A stretch of 64,000 nucleotides of DNA. Source: an uncultured Clostridia bacterium. Its GTDB lineage: Bacteria > Bacillota > Clostridia > Oscillospirales > Ruminococcaceae. Positions 34,382 through 43,135 of the stretch are shown in pieces (the stretch's first letter is position 1; every line of letters starts with the position of its first letter). Below the pieces are notes generated by a model. That model made no database searches. It had not been told where the DNA came from and was given only the letters and a program-made list of their open reading frames with translations. Made by a program: the position numbers and the translations under genes. The DNA lies in the NCBI GenBank assembly GCA_944386805.1, contig CALXCO010000011.1, positions 1 to 64,000 of the forward strand, read 5' to 3'.

Positions 34382-35284
34382 ATGAAAATTGAACGGCTGA
34401 TCGGGATACTTTCGATTCTATTGCAGCAGGAACGGGTAACCGCGCCGGAACTGTCCAGACGGTTTGAGGTATCCCGCCGCACCATTAACCGGGATATCGA
34501 GGATCTTTGCCGGGCAGGAATCCCGGTTGTGACCACGCAGGGACAAAACGGCGGAATTTCCATTATGGATGGGTACAGGATTGACCGTACCCTGCTGACT
34601 TCCGGCGAGATGCAGACCATCCTTGCCGGACTGCACAGCCTCGACAGCGTCAGCGGTACCAACCGGGTCGCACAGCTGATGGAAAAACTGTCGGCAGGTG
34701 CTTCCGACTGGATGTCCGGCAGTCAGAATGTTCTGATCGACCTGTCTTCCTGGTATAAAGAATCCCTTGCACCAAAGATTGAACAGATTCGTGTGGCGAT
34801 GGACAACCACTGTCTGCTGTCATTTGTGTATTATTCTCCGCGTGGGGAGAGCAGGCGGCTGATTGAGCCGTATTATCTGATTTTTCGCTGGTCGAGCTGG
34901 TATGTATGGGGGTACTGTACCAAACGGACCGATTACCGGCTGTTCAAACTCAATCGGATGGAAGAGGTGCAGATGGGAGAGTCATTTGAACCGAGGACAG
35001 TTCCACTGCCTGACCTGAGCAATGAACGGATTTTTCCGGGTGGTATCCGGGTCAGGGCGCTGTTTGACAACAGCTGTAAATGGCGGCTGGTGGAGGAGTT
35101 CGGTCCCGGATGTTTTGAGGAACAGGCGGACGGCAGACTGCTGTTTCATGCCGATTACACCGACGAGGAAAATCTGCTGACCTGGCTGCTCAGCTTCCGG
35201 GAAAAGGTGGAATTGCTGGAACCACAGCCGCTTCGGGAAAAACTGCGGGATTCTGTTCGGCAAATACTGGAACGTTATCAGTAG
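34382..35284 (+). CDS. YafY-type regulator with HTH and WYL domains
   Basis: A 300-residue transcription factor. It has an N-terminal HTH_11 winged helix (MKIERLIGILSILLQQERVTAPELSRRFEVSRRTINRDIE), a middle WYL domain (about 140-215, with IFRWSSWYVWGYC) and a C-terminal WCX-like region. WYL domains bind nucleic acid or small ligands. It heads a three-gene operon with two effector-binding or Cys-rich proteins. An extended -10 (TGGTATACT) and the short dyad ACAGG/CCTGT lie upstream. Confidence 0.9.
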   Translation: MKIERLIGILSILLQQERVTAPELSRRFEVSRRTINRDIEDLCRAGIPVVTTQGQNGGISIMDGYRIDRTLLTSGEMQTILAGLHSLDSVSGTNRVAQLMEKLSAGASDWMSGSQNVLIDLSSWYKESLAPKIEQIRVAMDNHCLLSFVYYSPRGESRRLIEPYYLIFRWSSWYVWGYCTKRTDYRLFKLNRMEEVQMGESFEPRTVPLPDLSNERIFPGGIRVRALFDNSCKWRLVEEFGPGCFEEQADGRLLFHADYTDEENLLTWLLSFREKVELLEPQPLREKLRDSVRQILERYQ

Positions 35285-35299
35285 AAAGGATGTGTCATC

Positions 35300-35929
35300 A
35301 TGCGTTATTTGTGGCTGGATGATTATCTGCTTGGAAAAAGGGGTGTCACAAAGGATTTGCAGCCGGTATGGAACTGGATTCGGTACAAAATCGGGGAGAA
35401 GATGTTTGCGGCTGTCTGTCTCGACCCAGACGGCAAACCGTATTATATCAACCTTAAGCTCAAACCAGAGGAAGGGGATTTTCTGCGCAGTCAGTACCCG
35501 GATATTCTGCCTGGCTACTATTCGGACAAGACGCACTGGAATTCAGTCCGACCGGATGGACAGGTTCCGGATGATCTTTTGCGGGAAATGCTGGACAAGT
35601 CTTACGCTCTGGTGCTCGGCGGCCTGAGCAAAAAGCAGCAGCGGACAGCACTTGGGCTGAGCTGCTGTGGGACAGCGTGCAAAGAATGTGCATTTTACGG
35701 TGGGCAGTGCGCCGGATGCAATGAATCCAGCGGCAAGGTATTTCATGCGCCCGAAGGGAAAGCATGCCCGATATATGCCTGCTCGGTACAGAAAAAGCGG
35801 TATGTCAGCTGTGTCGGATGCAGTGAACTGCCATGTAAAATCTGGCAGTCGGTGCGGGACCCACAGTTGTCTGACCAGCAATTCGAAGCATCGATACAAC
35901 AGCGGGTACACAATCTCAGGGAGGAATAA
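35300..35929 (+). CDS. MmcQ/YjbR-DUF3795 fusion protein
   Basis: A 209-residue protein. The N-terminal half (about 1-110) resembles MmcQ/YjbR DNA-binding-like domains (MFAAVCLDPDGKPYYINLKL, DKTHWNSV). The C-terminal half has nine or so Cys in the DUF3795 pattern (CGTACKECAFYGGQCAGCNESSG, CPIYAC, CVGCSELPCKIW), likely a metal or Fe-S site. It begins 15 bases after the WYL regulator and is co-transcribed with it. Confidence 0.75.
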   Translation: MRYLWLDDYLLGKRGVTKDLQPVWNWIRYKIGEKMFAAVCLDPDGKPYYINLKLKPEEGDFLRSQYPDILPGYYSDKTHWNSVRPDGQVPDDLLREMLDKSYALVLGGLSKKQQRTALGLSCCGTACKECAFYGGQCAGCNESSGKVFHAPEGKACPIYACSVQKKRYVSCVGCSELPCKIWQSVRDPQLSDQQFEASIQQRVHNLREE

Positions 35930-35931
35930 AG

Positions 35932-36558
35932 ATGGCGTTTGACTATAAGAAAGCGTATAAGGAGTTTTATCTGCCCTCCGGTCAGCCGGAGCTTGTAACG
36001 GTACCGGAAATGACTTTCCTGGCGGTTCGGGGAATGGGAGATCCCAATCTGCCGGATGGACAGTATAAACAGGCAATCGGTCTGCTGTACGGCGTCGCTT
36101 ATATAATCAAAATGAGCAAAATGGGAAAGCATAAGATTGACGGCTATTTTGATTATGTAGTGCCGCCGCTGGAAGGGCTCTGGTGGCAGGAAGGTGTCTG
36201 CGGGATAGATTATAACCGTAAAGATGATTTTCAGTGGATTTCGATGATTCGCCTGCCGGAGTTTGTGACGCGGGATGTATTTGACTGGGCTGTGGCGGAA
36301 GCGTCGGATAAAAAGAAGACGGATTTTTCTGCCGTGGAATTTATGACCTGGCAGGAAGGCTGCTGTGTACAGTGTATGCACATCGGCCCATATGACAACG
36401 AGCCGGAAACCCTTCAAAAGATGCAACGCTTTATGGAAGAACAGGAATTGGTGTCCGATTTTTCACCTGGCCGGTATCATCACGAAATCTATCTGAGTGA
36501 TGTCCGGCGCTGTCGTCCAGAAAATCTGAAAACGGTAATTCGTCAACCGGTTCGATAA
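35932..36558 (+). CDS. GyrI-like small-molecule-binding protein
   Basis: A 208-residue protein with a GyrI-like/SOUL-type fold (VPEMTFLAVRGMGDPN, GLLYGVAYIIKM, HIGPYDNEPETLQKMQRF). Stand-alone GyrI-like proteins bind or inactivate hydrophobic compounds. It starts 3 bases after the preceding stop, so it is the third gene of the WYL operon. A detoxification role is inferred. Confidence 0.83.
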   Translation: MAFDYKKAYKEFYLPSGQPELVTVPEMTFLAVRGMGDPNLPDGQYKQAIGLLYGVAYIIKMSKMGKHKIDGYFDYVVPPLEGLWWQEGVCGIDYNRKDDFQWISMIRLPEFVTRDVFDWAVAEASDKKKTDFSAVEFMTWQEGCCVQCMHIGPYDNEPETLQKMQRFMEEQELVSDFSPGRYHHEIYLSDVRRCRPENLKTVIRQPVR

Positions 36559-36563
36559 CATGC

Positions 36564-36603
36564 AAAAAGGTCCTTCTGCTCATGCAAGCAGAAGGACCTT
36601 TTT
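36564..36603. terminator. Bidirectional terminator between the GyrI-like and feoB2 genes
   Basis: AAAAAGGTCCTTCTGCT (36564-36580) pairs with AGCAGAAGGACCTTTTT (36587-36603), a 17-bp stem with A/T runs on each side. Confidence 0.93.
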
Positions 36604-36626
36604 GTAAAGATCATTTCGGTTCAGGA

Positions 36627-38633
36627 TTACAGCAGCAGGCTGCCGATCTGATAAATCAGCGTTCCTGCGACCCATGCAATCGCACATTGCATAATCACAA
36701 CGCCAACCGTTTTCAATCCGGAGCCCAGCTCATTTTTGATGGTTGCAATCGCTGCGACACAGGGCGTATACAGTAGCGTAAATGCCAGGAAGGCAGCCGC
36801 ATTGAGCGGGCTGAACATCGTATGCAGTGCCGTAGGCAGTTCGGCGGTGCCAACTCCCAGCAGGACACCCAGTGTCGAGACGACAGCTTCCTTTGCGGTA
36901 AAGCCGCTGAGCAGGGCGGTTGCAACCCGCCAGTCGCCATTGCCAAGCGGTGCGAGCAGCGGCGCGATCAGCCGTCCCAACGCTGCCAGCAGGCTGTCGG
37001 CGTTGTCGGTGACGACGTTCAAGCGAGTGTCGAAGGTCTGCAAAAACCAGATGACAACCGTGCCGAGGAAGATGACGGTAAATGCACGCTGTAAAAAGTC
37101 TTTGGCCTTATCCCACAGCAGCAGTGCGACCGATTTTGCCGACGGGAAGCGGTAGTTGGGCAGTTCCATGACAAACGGTACCGGGTTGCCGGAAAAGACG
37201 GTTTTCTTCATCACCAGCGCGGCCAGTACACCGACCAGCATTCCGCCAAAGTACAGCACGATCATGACGAGTGCCGATGCAGAAGGGAAGAATGCGGATG
37301 CAAATACCGCATAAATCGGGATTTTTGCCGAACAGCTCATGAACGGCGTCAGCATGATGGTCATTTTGCGGTCACGGTCGGAAGACAGCGTTCTGGTTGC
37401 CATGACTGCCGGTACGGTACATCCGAATCCGATCAGCATCGGGACGATGCTTCGACCGGACAGACCGATTTTACGCAGCAGTTTGTCCATGACAAACGCG
37501 ACACGCGCCATATATCCGGTATCTTCCAGAATCGACAGGAAGAAAAACAGCGTGACAATAATCGGCAAAAAGGAGAGGACGCTTCCTACACCGGCACAAA
37601 TACCGTCAATAATCAGACTATGTACCACCGGGTTGATGCCGTAAACGGTCAGCCCTTTGTCTATCAGTGCGGTCAGCCAGTCAATTCCGGCTGCCAGCAG
37701 GTCACTTAGAAAACTGCCGATGACGTTAAAGGTCAGGAAAAAGATCAGCAGCATAATTCCAATAAATACCGGAATTGCAGTGAACCGTCCGGTCAGCACC
37801 TCATCAATTTTGACGCTGCGCTGATGCTCGGCGCTTTCGTGACATTTGATAACGGTGTCCTTGACGACCGATTCGATGAAGCTGTAGCGCATGTCGGCAA
37901 GTGCCGCATTGCGGTCCAGCCCAGATTCCTGTTCCATCTCGACAATCGAGTGCTCCAGCAGTTCTTTTTCATTGTCGTCCAGCTCCAGCAGCTGGGTGAT
38001 CTGCTCATCGCCTTCAATCAGCTTGGTTGCCGCGAACCGTGCCGAAATTCCGACCCGGCGGGCATGGTCTTCGATGACGTGGGAGACGGAATGGATACAG
38101 CGGTGGACCGGTCCATCGGGACAGAAGTCCAGAACGCTGGGGAGAATCTTGTTTTTGGCGGTATCAACCGCCTTGCTGACCAGTTCGGATACACCTTCGT
38201 TTTTGGCAGCTGAAATCGGGATGACCGGAATACCCAGCCGTTTGGACAGTCCCTTGACATCGATGGTGCCGCCGTTTGCACGGACTTCATCCATCATATT
38301 CAGCGCCAGTACCGTCGGAATCCGCAGTTCCAGAAGCTGTAGGGTCAGGTACAGGTTGCGTTCGATGTTGGTTGCATCGACGATGTTGATGATTCCATCC
38401 GGGTGTCCGTTGAGGATAAAGTCACGGGTGACAATTTCCTCGCTGGTGAAGGGGCGGATGGAATAAATGCCCGGCAGGTCGACGACCGAACTGCCTTTGG
38501 CGTCCCGGATATCACCCATCTTTTGGTCGACGGTGACACCGGGAAAGTTGCCGACGTGCTGGTTTGCGCCGGTCATACTGTTGAAAAGCGTCGTCTTGCC
38601 GCAGTTCTGATTTCCGGCAAGGGCAAATATCAT
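36627..38633 (-). CDS. feoB: Ferrous iron transporter FeoB (copy 2)
   Basis: A 668-residue FeoB. The G domain has GNQNCGKTT, DLPG and NMMD; the membrane domain has Gate motifs around GCTVPAVMATRT and SCSAKIPIYAV. GAGGAGG precedes the ATG. Divergence from copy 1 and the lack of a Cys-rich partner suggest a separate origin or role; the G1 Cys is common in one FeoB subgroup. It is expressed with a FeoA gene 42 bases upstream. Confidence 0.95.
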   Translation of the reverse strand: MIFALAGNQNCGKTTLFNSMTGANQHVGNFPGVTVDQKMGDIRDAKGSSVVDLPGIYSIRPFTSEEIVTRDFILNGHPDGIINIVDATNIERNLYLTLQLLELRIPTVLALNMMDEVRANGGTIDVKGLSKRLGIPVIPISAAKNEGVSELVSKAVDTAKNKILPSVLDFCPDGPVHRCIHSVSHVIEDHARRVGISARFAATKLIEGDEQITQLLELDDNEKELLEHSIVEMEQESGLDRNAALADMRYSFIESVVKDTVIKCHESAEHQRSVKIDEVLTGRFTAIPVFIGIMLLIFFLTFNVIGSFLSDLLAAGIDWLTALIDKGLTVYGINPVVHSLIIDGICAGVGSVLSFLPIIVTLFFFLSILEDTGYMARVAFVMDKLLRKIGLSGRSIVPMLIGFGCTVPAVMATRTLSSDRDRKMTIMLTPFMSCSAKIPIYAVFASAFFPSASALVMIVLYFGGMLVGVLAALVMKKTVFSGNPVPFVMELPNYRFPSAKSVALLLWDKAKDFLQRAFTVIFLGTVVIWFLQTFDTRLNVVTDNADSLLAALGRLIAPLLAPLGNGDWRVATALLSGFTAKEAVVSTLGVLLGVGTAELPTALHTMFSPLNAAAFLAFTLLYTPCVAAIATIKNELGSGLKTVGVVIMQCAIAWVAGTLIYQIGSLLL

Positions 38634-38675
38634 ATAGGGTTCCTCCTCTGTCTGATTGGCAGCCGGAATGCTGCC

Positions 38676-38900
38676 TTATTTCTCATCAATTTCAATCTGA
38701 GCGGCGTCTTCCTTGCGGAGAGTCAGTTCATACCCGCGGATGCGGATTTCAATCGGGTCTCCCATCGGTGCCACCTTGATAACAGTAACCTGGGTGTGCG
38801 GAATCAGTCCCATATCCAGAAAACGCAGCCGGAGCGGACCTTCGCCGCCGACTGCCTTAATGATCGCATTCTGACCAACAGCCAGTTCAGCCAGTGTCAT
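38676..38900 (-). CDS. feoA: FeoA-type protein (copy 2)
   Basis: A 74-residue FeoA domain (LAELAVGQNAIIKAVGGEGPLRLRFLDMGLIPHTQVTVIKV, then IRGYELTLRKEDAAQIEI). ATG 38900 is chosen because AGGAGG lies 7 nt upstream; ATG 38906 is too close. It heads the second feo operon. Confidence 0.9.
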   Translation of the reverse strand: MTLAELAVGQNAIIKAVGGEGPLRLRFLDMGLIPHTQVTVIKVAPMGDPIEIRIRGYELTLRKEDAAQIEIDEK

Positions 38901-38936
38901 ATTCATTCCTCCTGTTTCGGATTACAGGGTTTGAGA

Positions 38937-38985
38937 GTTTACCCTGCCTAACTCATATCGTATCACATTGTACAGGGAGCGTCAA
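38937..38985 (-). promoter_or_regulatory. feoAB2 promoter with DtxR-like box
   Basis: On the minus strand TTGACG (38985-38980) and TACGAT (38962-38957) are 17 apart. Immediately downstream is GTTAGGCAGGGTAAAC (38952-38937), an imperfect dyad akin to the box at feoAB1 and at the same position relative to the -10. Confidence 0.6.
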
Positions 38986-39070
38986 GAGAATATGCAACAG
39001 GAAGTGAACAACAACCCAGGCCTTTTTTGTCAAAAAATGAAGCAAATGATCTAAAATTCAACAAAAAAAA

Positions 39071-39093
39071 GAACTTCCATAAAACGGAAGTTC
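39071..39093 (-). terminator. Terminator for the tadA unit
   Basis: GAACTTCC (39071-39078) pairs with GGAAGTTC (39086-39093); on the minus strand eight T residues follow. It is about 150 bases after the tadA stop. Confidence 0.7.
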
Positions 39094-39244
39094 TCGAAAA
39101 ATAAAATAAAAAGGAGTAATTATAAAGGAGGGGGATTGAATTAGAAACAATGAATCGTTGTTTCCAACTCTATTATAGCATAGCCAAAAGGGGAATATGT
39201 GAATATATTATGAATATTGAATAATTCCCGCGGCCGTTCTCTAT
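39094..39244. other. Gene-free AT-rich gap
   Basis: No convincing gene. It contains a small dyad GAAACAAT/TTGTTTC near 39141-39161 and the string TGAATTAGAAACAAT, which recurs near 57947, upstream of the second VanY-like gene. No known element is recognised. Confidence 0.3.
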
Positions 39245-39748
39245 TCATTTTTCAGGTGGCATAAAATCCCGGAGTTTTCTGCGCGGACGCGGTTTTCGGC
39301 GCAGATCGGCAAAAAAATCACTTAACAGCTGTTGTGCCTGCTCTGCCAGTACGCCGCCTGTAATTTCAGGCTGATGGTTGAAGGGAACCTCAAACAGATT
39401 GACCAGCCCTCCACAGCAGCCGGCCTTTTTATCAGATGCACCATAGACGACCCGTGGAATCCGTGCGTTGATAATTGCACCGGCGCACATCGGGCAGGGT
39501 TCCAGCGTGACATACAGCACTGCCCGGTGCAGCCGCCATCCCCCAAGTTTGCGGCAGGCCTGTTCAATCGCCAGCAGTTCAGCATGTGCAGTTGCGACCC
39601 GGTTGGTTTCCCGAAGGTTGTGGGTGGTGACGAGGACCTCCCCGTCCCAGGTCAAAACCGCTCCGACCGGCGTTTCACCAAGCTGTGCAGCCTTTTTAGC
39701 CTCATCCAGCGCCAGCGCCATCAGTTGTTCGTCCCGTGACAAATCCAT
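39245..39748 (-). CDS. tadA: tRNA adenosine(34) deaminase
   Basis: A 167-residue zinc deaminase: HAELLAIEQ (zinc His and catalytic Glu) and PCPMCAGAI (two zinc Cys). It makes inosine at the wobble base of tRNA-Arg(ACG). ATG 39748 has GGAGG 5 nt upstream; a longer frame overlaps the end of the CPBP gene. It is transcribed after the CPBP gene. Confidence 0.92.
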   Translation of the reverse strand: MDLSRDEQLMALALDEAKKAAQLGETPVGAVLTWDGEVLVTTHNLRETNRVATAHAELLAIEQACRKLGGWRLHRAVLYVTLEPCPMCAGAIINARIPRVVYGASDKKAGCCGGLVNLFEVPFNHQPEITGGVLAEQAQQLLSDFFADLRRKPRPRRKLRDFMPPEK

Positions 39749-39761
39749 ACGTTCCTCCTGC

Positions 39762-40871
39762 TTATGAGACAACCATCATCTGCTGCAGCGCCTGGAAAAT
39801 CCACAGGGCGGCAGATGCCGTAAAAAAGGCACTGGTCAATGAGATGGTCAGTTTTTTACGGAAGGTAAACCGGCTGCGCGGACGGGTGTGCTGACCGCTC
39901 AGCCGGGCATAGTCCAGCGTGCGGGACGAAAGAATAAAGGCATTTTCGTCCTTGAGGCAGATGATCGAAAAGGCAATCAGCCCGGCGGTGACCAACAATA
40001 ACGTTACGGTAATCTGTGCCAGTTGATTATTCGGTACCAAAATTGTCAGCAGCTCCGGCCACAGAACGCAAAGACAGTGGCTGATGGTCGGGACCAGTAT
40101 CGAACCGGTGCGCAGCGTCATATATCCGTACATCAGCGCCATCAATGCGGTGCACAGTCCGTCGGTCAGATTGCCGCAGATCAGTCCATTGACAATGGCT
40201 GTCATCATCAGGGCAAAGGCGTCGCTGTGCTTGCGGAAGACCCGCAGCAGCAGTCCGCGCAGCAAAACTTCCTCCAAAATAACCCCTATAATAGAGGTAC
40301 GCACCAGGTACATGACCTGTGCAACCGCAACAGACGGCGGAGTCTGTGCATTGACTTCCACCAGATTGACGGCATACAGTACCTCATCCAAAAATCCCCG
40401 GACAAACACCGTTAGTCCCGACAGCCCCAGGCAGCATAAAATGGCAAGAATGGATGTAACCGGCGGAAAAGCGGTGTTGCTGCGCTGACGGACATCCCGT
40501 CCGCCTGTCCCCAGCAAAAAGAAGATCGGAATCAGATAGCTGCCATACATCCAGATATCGGTGCGCATCTGACTCAAAACCGCATTCCACAGCACCAGCT
40601 GCTGTGGTGTACCCAGCGGCAGCCATTTTGCCAGCCAGCCGACAAAAAGCTGCGCGGGAATATATAAAAGCGACGGCAGGAGCAGCAGCATCAGCATGAT
40701 TCCGCCCGCAATCGACGCGCTTCTTCTGATTTCCGCACGTTCGATATCCTGTGGGTCGAGATGGATAAAGCCATAACCGCTGACGTAGACATTGCCGTCG
40801 CAGTCCAGATCGGGCCAGTGGGTAAAGTGCGGATATCCTTTCCCACTTTTTGGTTCCCGTTGAAACTGCAT
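39762..40871 (-). CDS. CPBP-family intramembrane protease
   Basis: A 369-residue protein with an N-terminal soluble segment of about 60 residues and about eight helices. The CPBP motif is LEEVLLRGLLLRVF, with Asn in IVNGLICGN and His in ISHCLCVLW. The substrate is unknown. The promoter has an extended -10 (TGGTATAAT, near 40930-40925 on the minus strand). Confidence 0.85.
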   Translation of the reverse strand: MQFQREPKSGKGYPHFTHWPDLDCDGNVYVSGYGFIHLDPQDIERAEIRRSASIAGGIMLMLLLLPSLLYIPAQLFVGWLAKWLPLGTPQQLVLWNAVLSQMRTDIWMYGSYLIPIFFLLGTGGRDVRQRSNTAFPPVTSILAILCCLGLSGLTVFVRGFLDEVLYAVNLVEVNAQTPPSVAVAQVMYLVRTSIIGVILEEVLLRGLLLRVFRKHSDAFALMMTAIVNGLICGNLTDGLCTALMALMYGYMTLRTGSILVPTISHCLCVLWPELLTILVPNNQLAQITVTLLLVTAGLIAFSIICLKDENAFILSSRTLDYARLSGQHTRPRSRFTFRKKLTISLTSAFFTASAALWIFQALQQMMVVS

Positions 40872-41044
40872 GATATCCTCTCCCGGTTATTGCGGACACC
40901 AATCCACAATATAGATTTACTAAAATTATACCATGCCGAAAAAACAGAAAAAATATTTTTCTGTAAATTTTCCGCGTCCTCTGCAAAAACATCCGGGCTT
41001 GCAGTGACTTTGTTTATAATTTCACATAAATTTGCCGTTGGCTC

Positions 41045-41073
41045 TGTACAAATCAAAAAAAATCCAGTATAAT
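41045..41073 (+). promoter_or_regulatory. Promoter of the DUF554 gene
   Basis: TGTACA (41045-41050) and TATAAT (41068-41073) are 17 apart, about 33 bases before the start codon. Confidence 0.55.
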
Positions 41074-41105
41074 ATAGTAAAAATCGAAAAAAAGGATGTG
41101 TCATC

Positions 41106-41831
41106 TTGCCGGTTGGTATTTTGTTAAACGCTGCGGCAATATTTCTGGGCGGACTTTTGGGTGCCTCATTTGGGCAGAAGATCCCCCGGCATATCTGCAC
41201 AGTTTTGCCGGCGGCGTTTGGCAGCTGTTCGATGCTGATGGGAATCAGCAATATCATCAAGATGCAGACCATGCCGGCCGTCGTGCTTTCGGTGATCGTC
41301 GGAACGATTGTCGGGGAAGCGTTCTGTCTGGAGAGCCGGTTCCGTCAGCTGGGCGGATGGATGGGTCCGAGGATTGCCGCACTGTTCCATGCGGGCAATG
41401 ATGGCGATGAAACGATGCTGACCGATTTTGTTTCAGCGCTGGTGCTGTTTTGTGCGAGCGGGACGGGCATTTTCGGTGCGCTCCAGTCGGGATTGAATGG
41501 CGATCATACCCTGCTGATTACCAAAGCAATTCTGGATTTTTTTACCGCCGTTATCTTTGCGGTTACAGTCCGGCACCTGGTCGCGTTTATCTGTTTCCCG
41601 CAGCTGGCAATTATGCTGGTCCTGTTTTTCAGTGCAAAACTGCTGATGCCGGTTATTTCCGACACGATGCTGAATGATTTTATGGCCTGTGGGGGAATAC
41701 TGGTGTTTGTTACCGGTTTTCGGATTGCGAAGGTGCGGGAGTTCCCGATTGGAAGCATGATCCCTGCAATGATTCTGGTGATGCCGGTTTCGTGGGCCTG
41801 GACAAGCTGGATTGCACCACTTCTGGGATAA
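41106..41831 (+). CDS. DUF554 membrane protein (YdfK-like)
   Basis: A 241-residue protein with about seven helices (MPVGILLNAAAIFLGGLLGASFG, ALVLFCASGTGIFGALQSGL), typical of DUF554. Function in the family is unknown; transport is suspected. TTG 41106 is the start, preceded by AAAGGATG. Confidence 0.88.
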   Translation: MPVGILLNAAAIFLGGLLGASFGQKIPRHICTVLPAAFGSCSMLMGISNIIKMQTMPAVVLSVIVGTIVGEAFCLESRFRQLGGWMGPRIAALFHAGNDGDETMLTDFVSALVLFCASGTGIFGALQSGLNGDHTLLITKAILDFFTAVIFAVTVRHLVAFICFPQLAIMLVLFFSAKLLMPVISDTMLNDFMACGGILVFVTGFRIAKVREFPIGSMIPAMILVMPVSWAWTSWIAPLLG

Positions 41832-41849
41832 AATGGAGATAACTTAATA

Positions 41850-41872
41850 AGCCTTTGAATTTAGGCTTTTTA
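41850..41872 (+). terminator. Short terminator after the DUF554 gene
   Basis: AAGCCT and AGGCTT form a 6-bp stem with a run of T. The stem is short, so termination may be partial. Confidence 0.45.
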
Positions 41873-41961
41873 AGTAAAAAATTTAAAATTCCTTCACACC
41901 AAAACTGTACCGGTATGTCACAATATTGGTATGAATCAAACCGCTGAAAGGTTGTGTATAG

Positions 41962-42675
41962 ATGCCTCGTTTTTTTGTCTCGCCGGTTATGGGCGATACA
42001 GTCTGCCTGGATGGGGACAGCGCCGCGCATGTCAGCCGTTCGCTGCGGATGCGTCCGGGTGAACTGCTCACCCTGTCGGATGGTCAGGGCACCGATTATC
42101 AGGCGGAAATCCTTTCGGTCGGCAGTCAGGTGGAACTGAAAATTCTCTCCCGCTCCCGCTGTGTGACCGAACCGCATGCACGCCTGACACTGTTTCAGGC
42201 ACTTCCCAAAGGGGACAAGATGGATTTTATCGTTCAGAAAGCGACTGAACTCGGTGTCAGCGTTATTCAGCCGGTGCTGACTGAACGCTGTGTTTCCCGT
42301 CCGGATGCCCGTTCGATGGCCAAGAAGTGCGAGCGCTACCGCAAAATCGCGCTGGAGGCGGCTCAACAGAGCGGACGCGGAAAGGTTCCTGAAATACGCG
42401 AACTGGTTACCTTGCGGGAGTCGATTGGACTGCTGCCCAAAAAGAGCGTGCTCTTTTATGAAAAAGGCGGCGAACGTCTGGGAAAACTGATCTCTCCGGA
42501 GGATGAGGAAATCGGGATGTTTGTCGGCAGTGAAGGCGGTTTTTCCGCTGAAGAAGCGGCGTTCCTGACGGGAAATGGCGTGGCTGCGGCAACGCTGGGC
42601 CCACGGATTTTGCGTTGTGAAACGGCGCCGCTGTGTGGTATATCGGTAATCCTGTCGCTGACAGGTGATATATGA
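41962..42675 (+). CDS. rsmE: 16S rRNA (uracil-1498-N3)-methyltransferase
   Basis: A 237-residue SPOUT methyltransferase. It has an N-terminal PUA-like part (MPRFFVSPVMGDTVCLDGDSAAHVSRSLRM), then the knotted domain with FVGSEGGFSAEE and LGPRILRCETAP that binds SAM. It modifies U1498 in the small-subunit decoding region. Confidence 0.93.
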   Translation: MPRFFVSPVMGDTVCLDGDSAAHVSRSLRMRPGELLTLSDGQGTDYQAEILSVGSQVELKILSRSRCVTEPHARLTLFQALPKGDKMDFIVQKATELGVSVIQPVLTERCVSRPDARSMAKKCERYRKIALEAAQQSGRGKVPEIRELVTLRESIGLLPKKSVLFYEKGGERLGKLISPEDEEIGMFVGSEGGFSAEEAAFLTGNGVAAATLGPRILRCETAPLCGISVILSLTGDI

Positions 42676-42702
42676 TGTTAAATAGAAAGGATGGAAAATA
42701 AG

Positions 42703-42984
42703 ATGAAAAAAGGTTTTTGGATTTCGTTGATTGCCGGTGTTGCAGCTGTTTCAGCTGTTGCGGTTGCCATTGCCGCACTGATCCGCAGAAAGACAGAAGC
42801 GATTGCACAGGAACTGGATTTTGAACCGGACGACGATTATTTTGACCTGTCCGATGAGGATGAGGACGAGGAAGGCGAGGAAGTACCTCCGGAGACAGAA
42901 CCTGAAATGGAAGAAGAAATTTCTACCTCTTCCCATGAAGAACCGATCGATGTCCCTGGCGACGATGAGGATGAAAAAGCCTGA
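42703..42984 (+). CDS. Membrane-anchored acidic protein
   Basis: A 93-residue protein with one N-terminal helix (about 4-26, FWISLIAGVAAVSAVAVAIAAL), a short basic stop-transfer RRK, and an extremely acidic tail (Asp/Glu runs). ATG 42703 is preferred over 42691 for spacing from AAAGGA. Function unknown; it follows rsmE by 27 bases. Confidence 0.6.
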   Translation: MKKGFWISLIAGVAAVSAVAVAIAALIRRKTEAIAQELDFEPDDDYFDLSDEDEDEEGEEVPPETEPEMEEEISTSSHEEPIDVPGDDEDEKA

Positions 42985-43016
42985 ATCTGACGCCGGTTGA
43001 TGGATGATAGCCGTAT

Positions 43017-43130
43017 AAAAAAGCTGAGCAGACGTATTTTGATTGGCTCCTGTCAGGCAGATGCCCGAAAGAAAGTGATTTCGGGACTGCACGACAGGAG
43101 TTTATCATTTTTCTGTCTGCTCAGCTTTTT
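43017..43130. terminator. Long three-tier hairpin terminator
   Basis: Three nested stems stack: AAAAAGCTGAGCAGAC-like outer arms (43017-43033 with 43115-43130), CTCCTGTC (43047-43054) with GACAGGAG (43093-43100), and CCCGAAA (43064-43070) with TTTCGGG (43079-43085). A and T runs at the ends serve both converging units. Confidence 0.8.
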
Positions 43131-43135
43131 ATGAT

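Noticed and set aside
39094..39244. Small peptide gene starting near 39150
   Set aside because: The GGAGGGGG is 18 bases from the ATG, the nearer TTG runs into a stop at once, and the peptide shows nothing recognisable.
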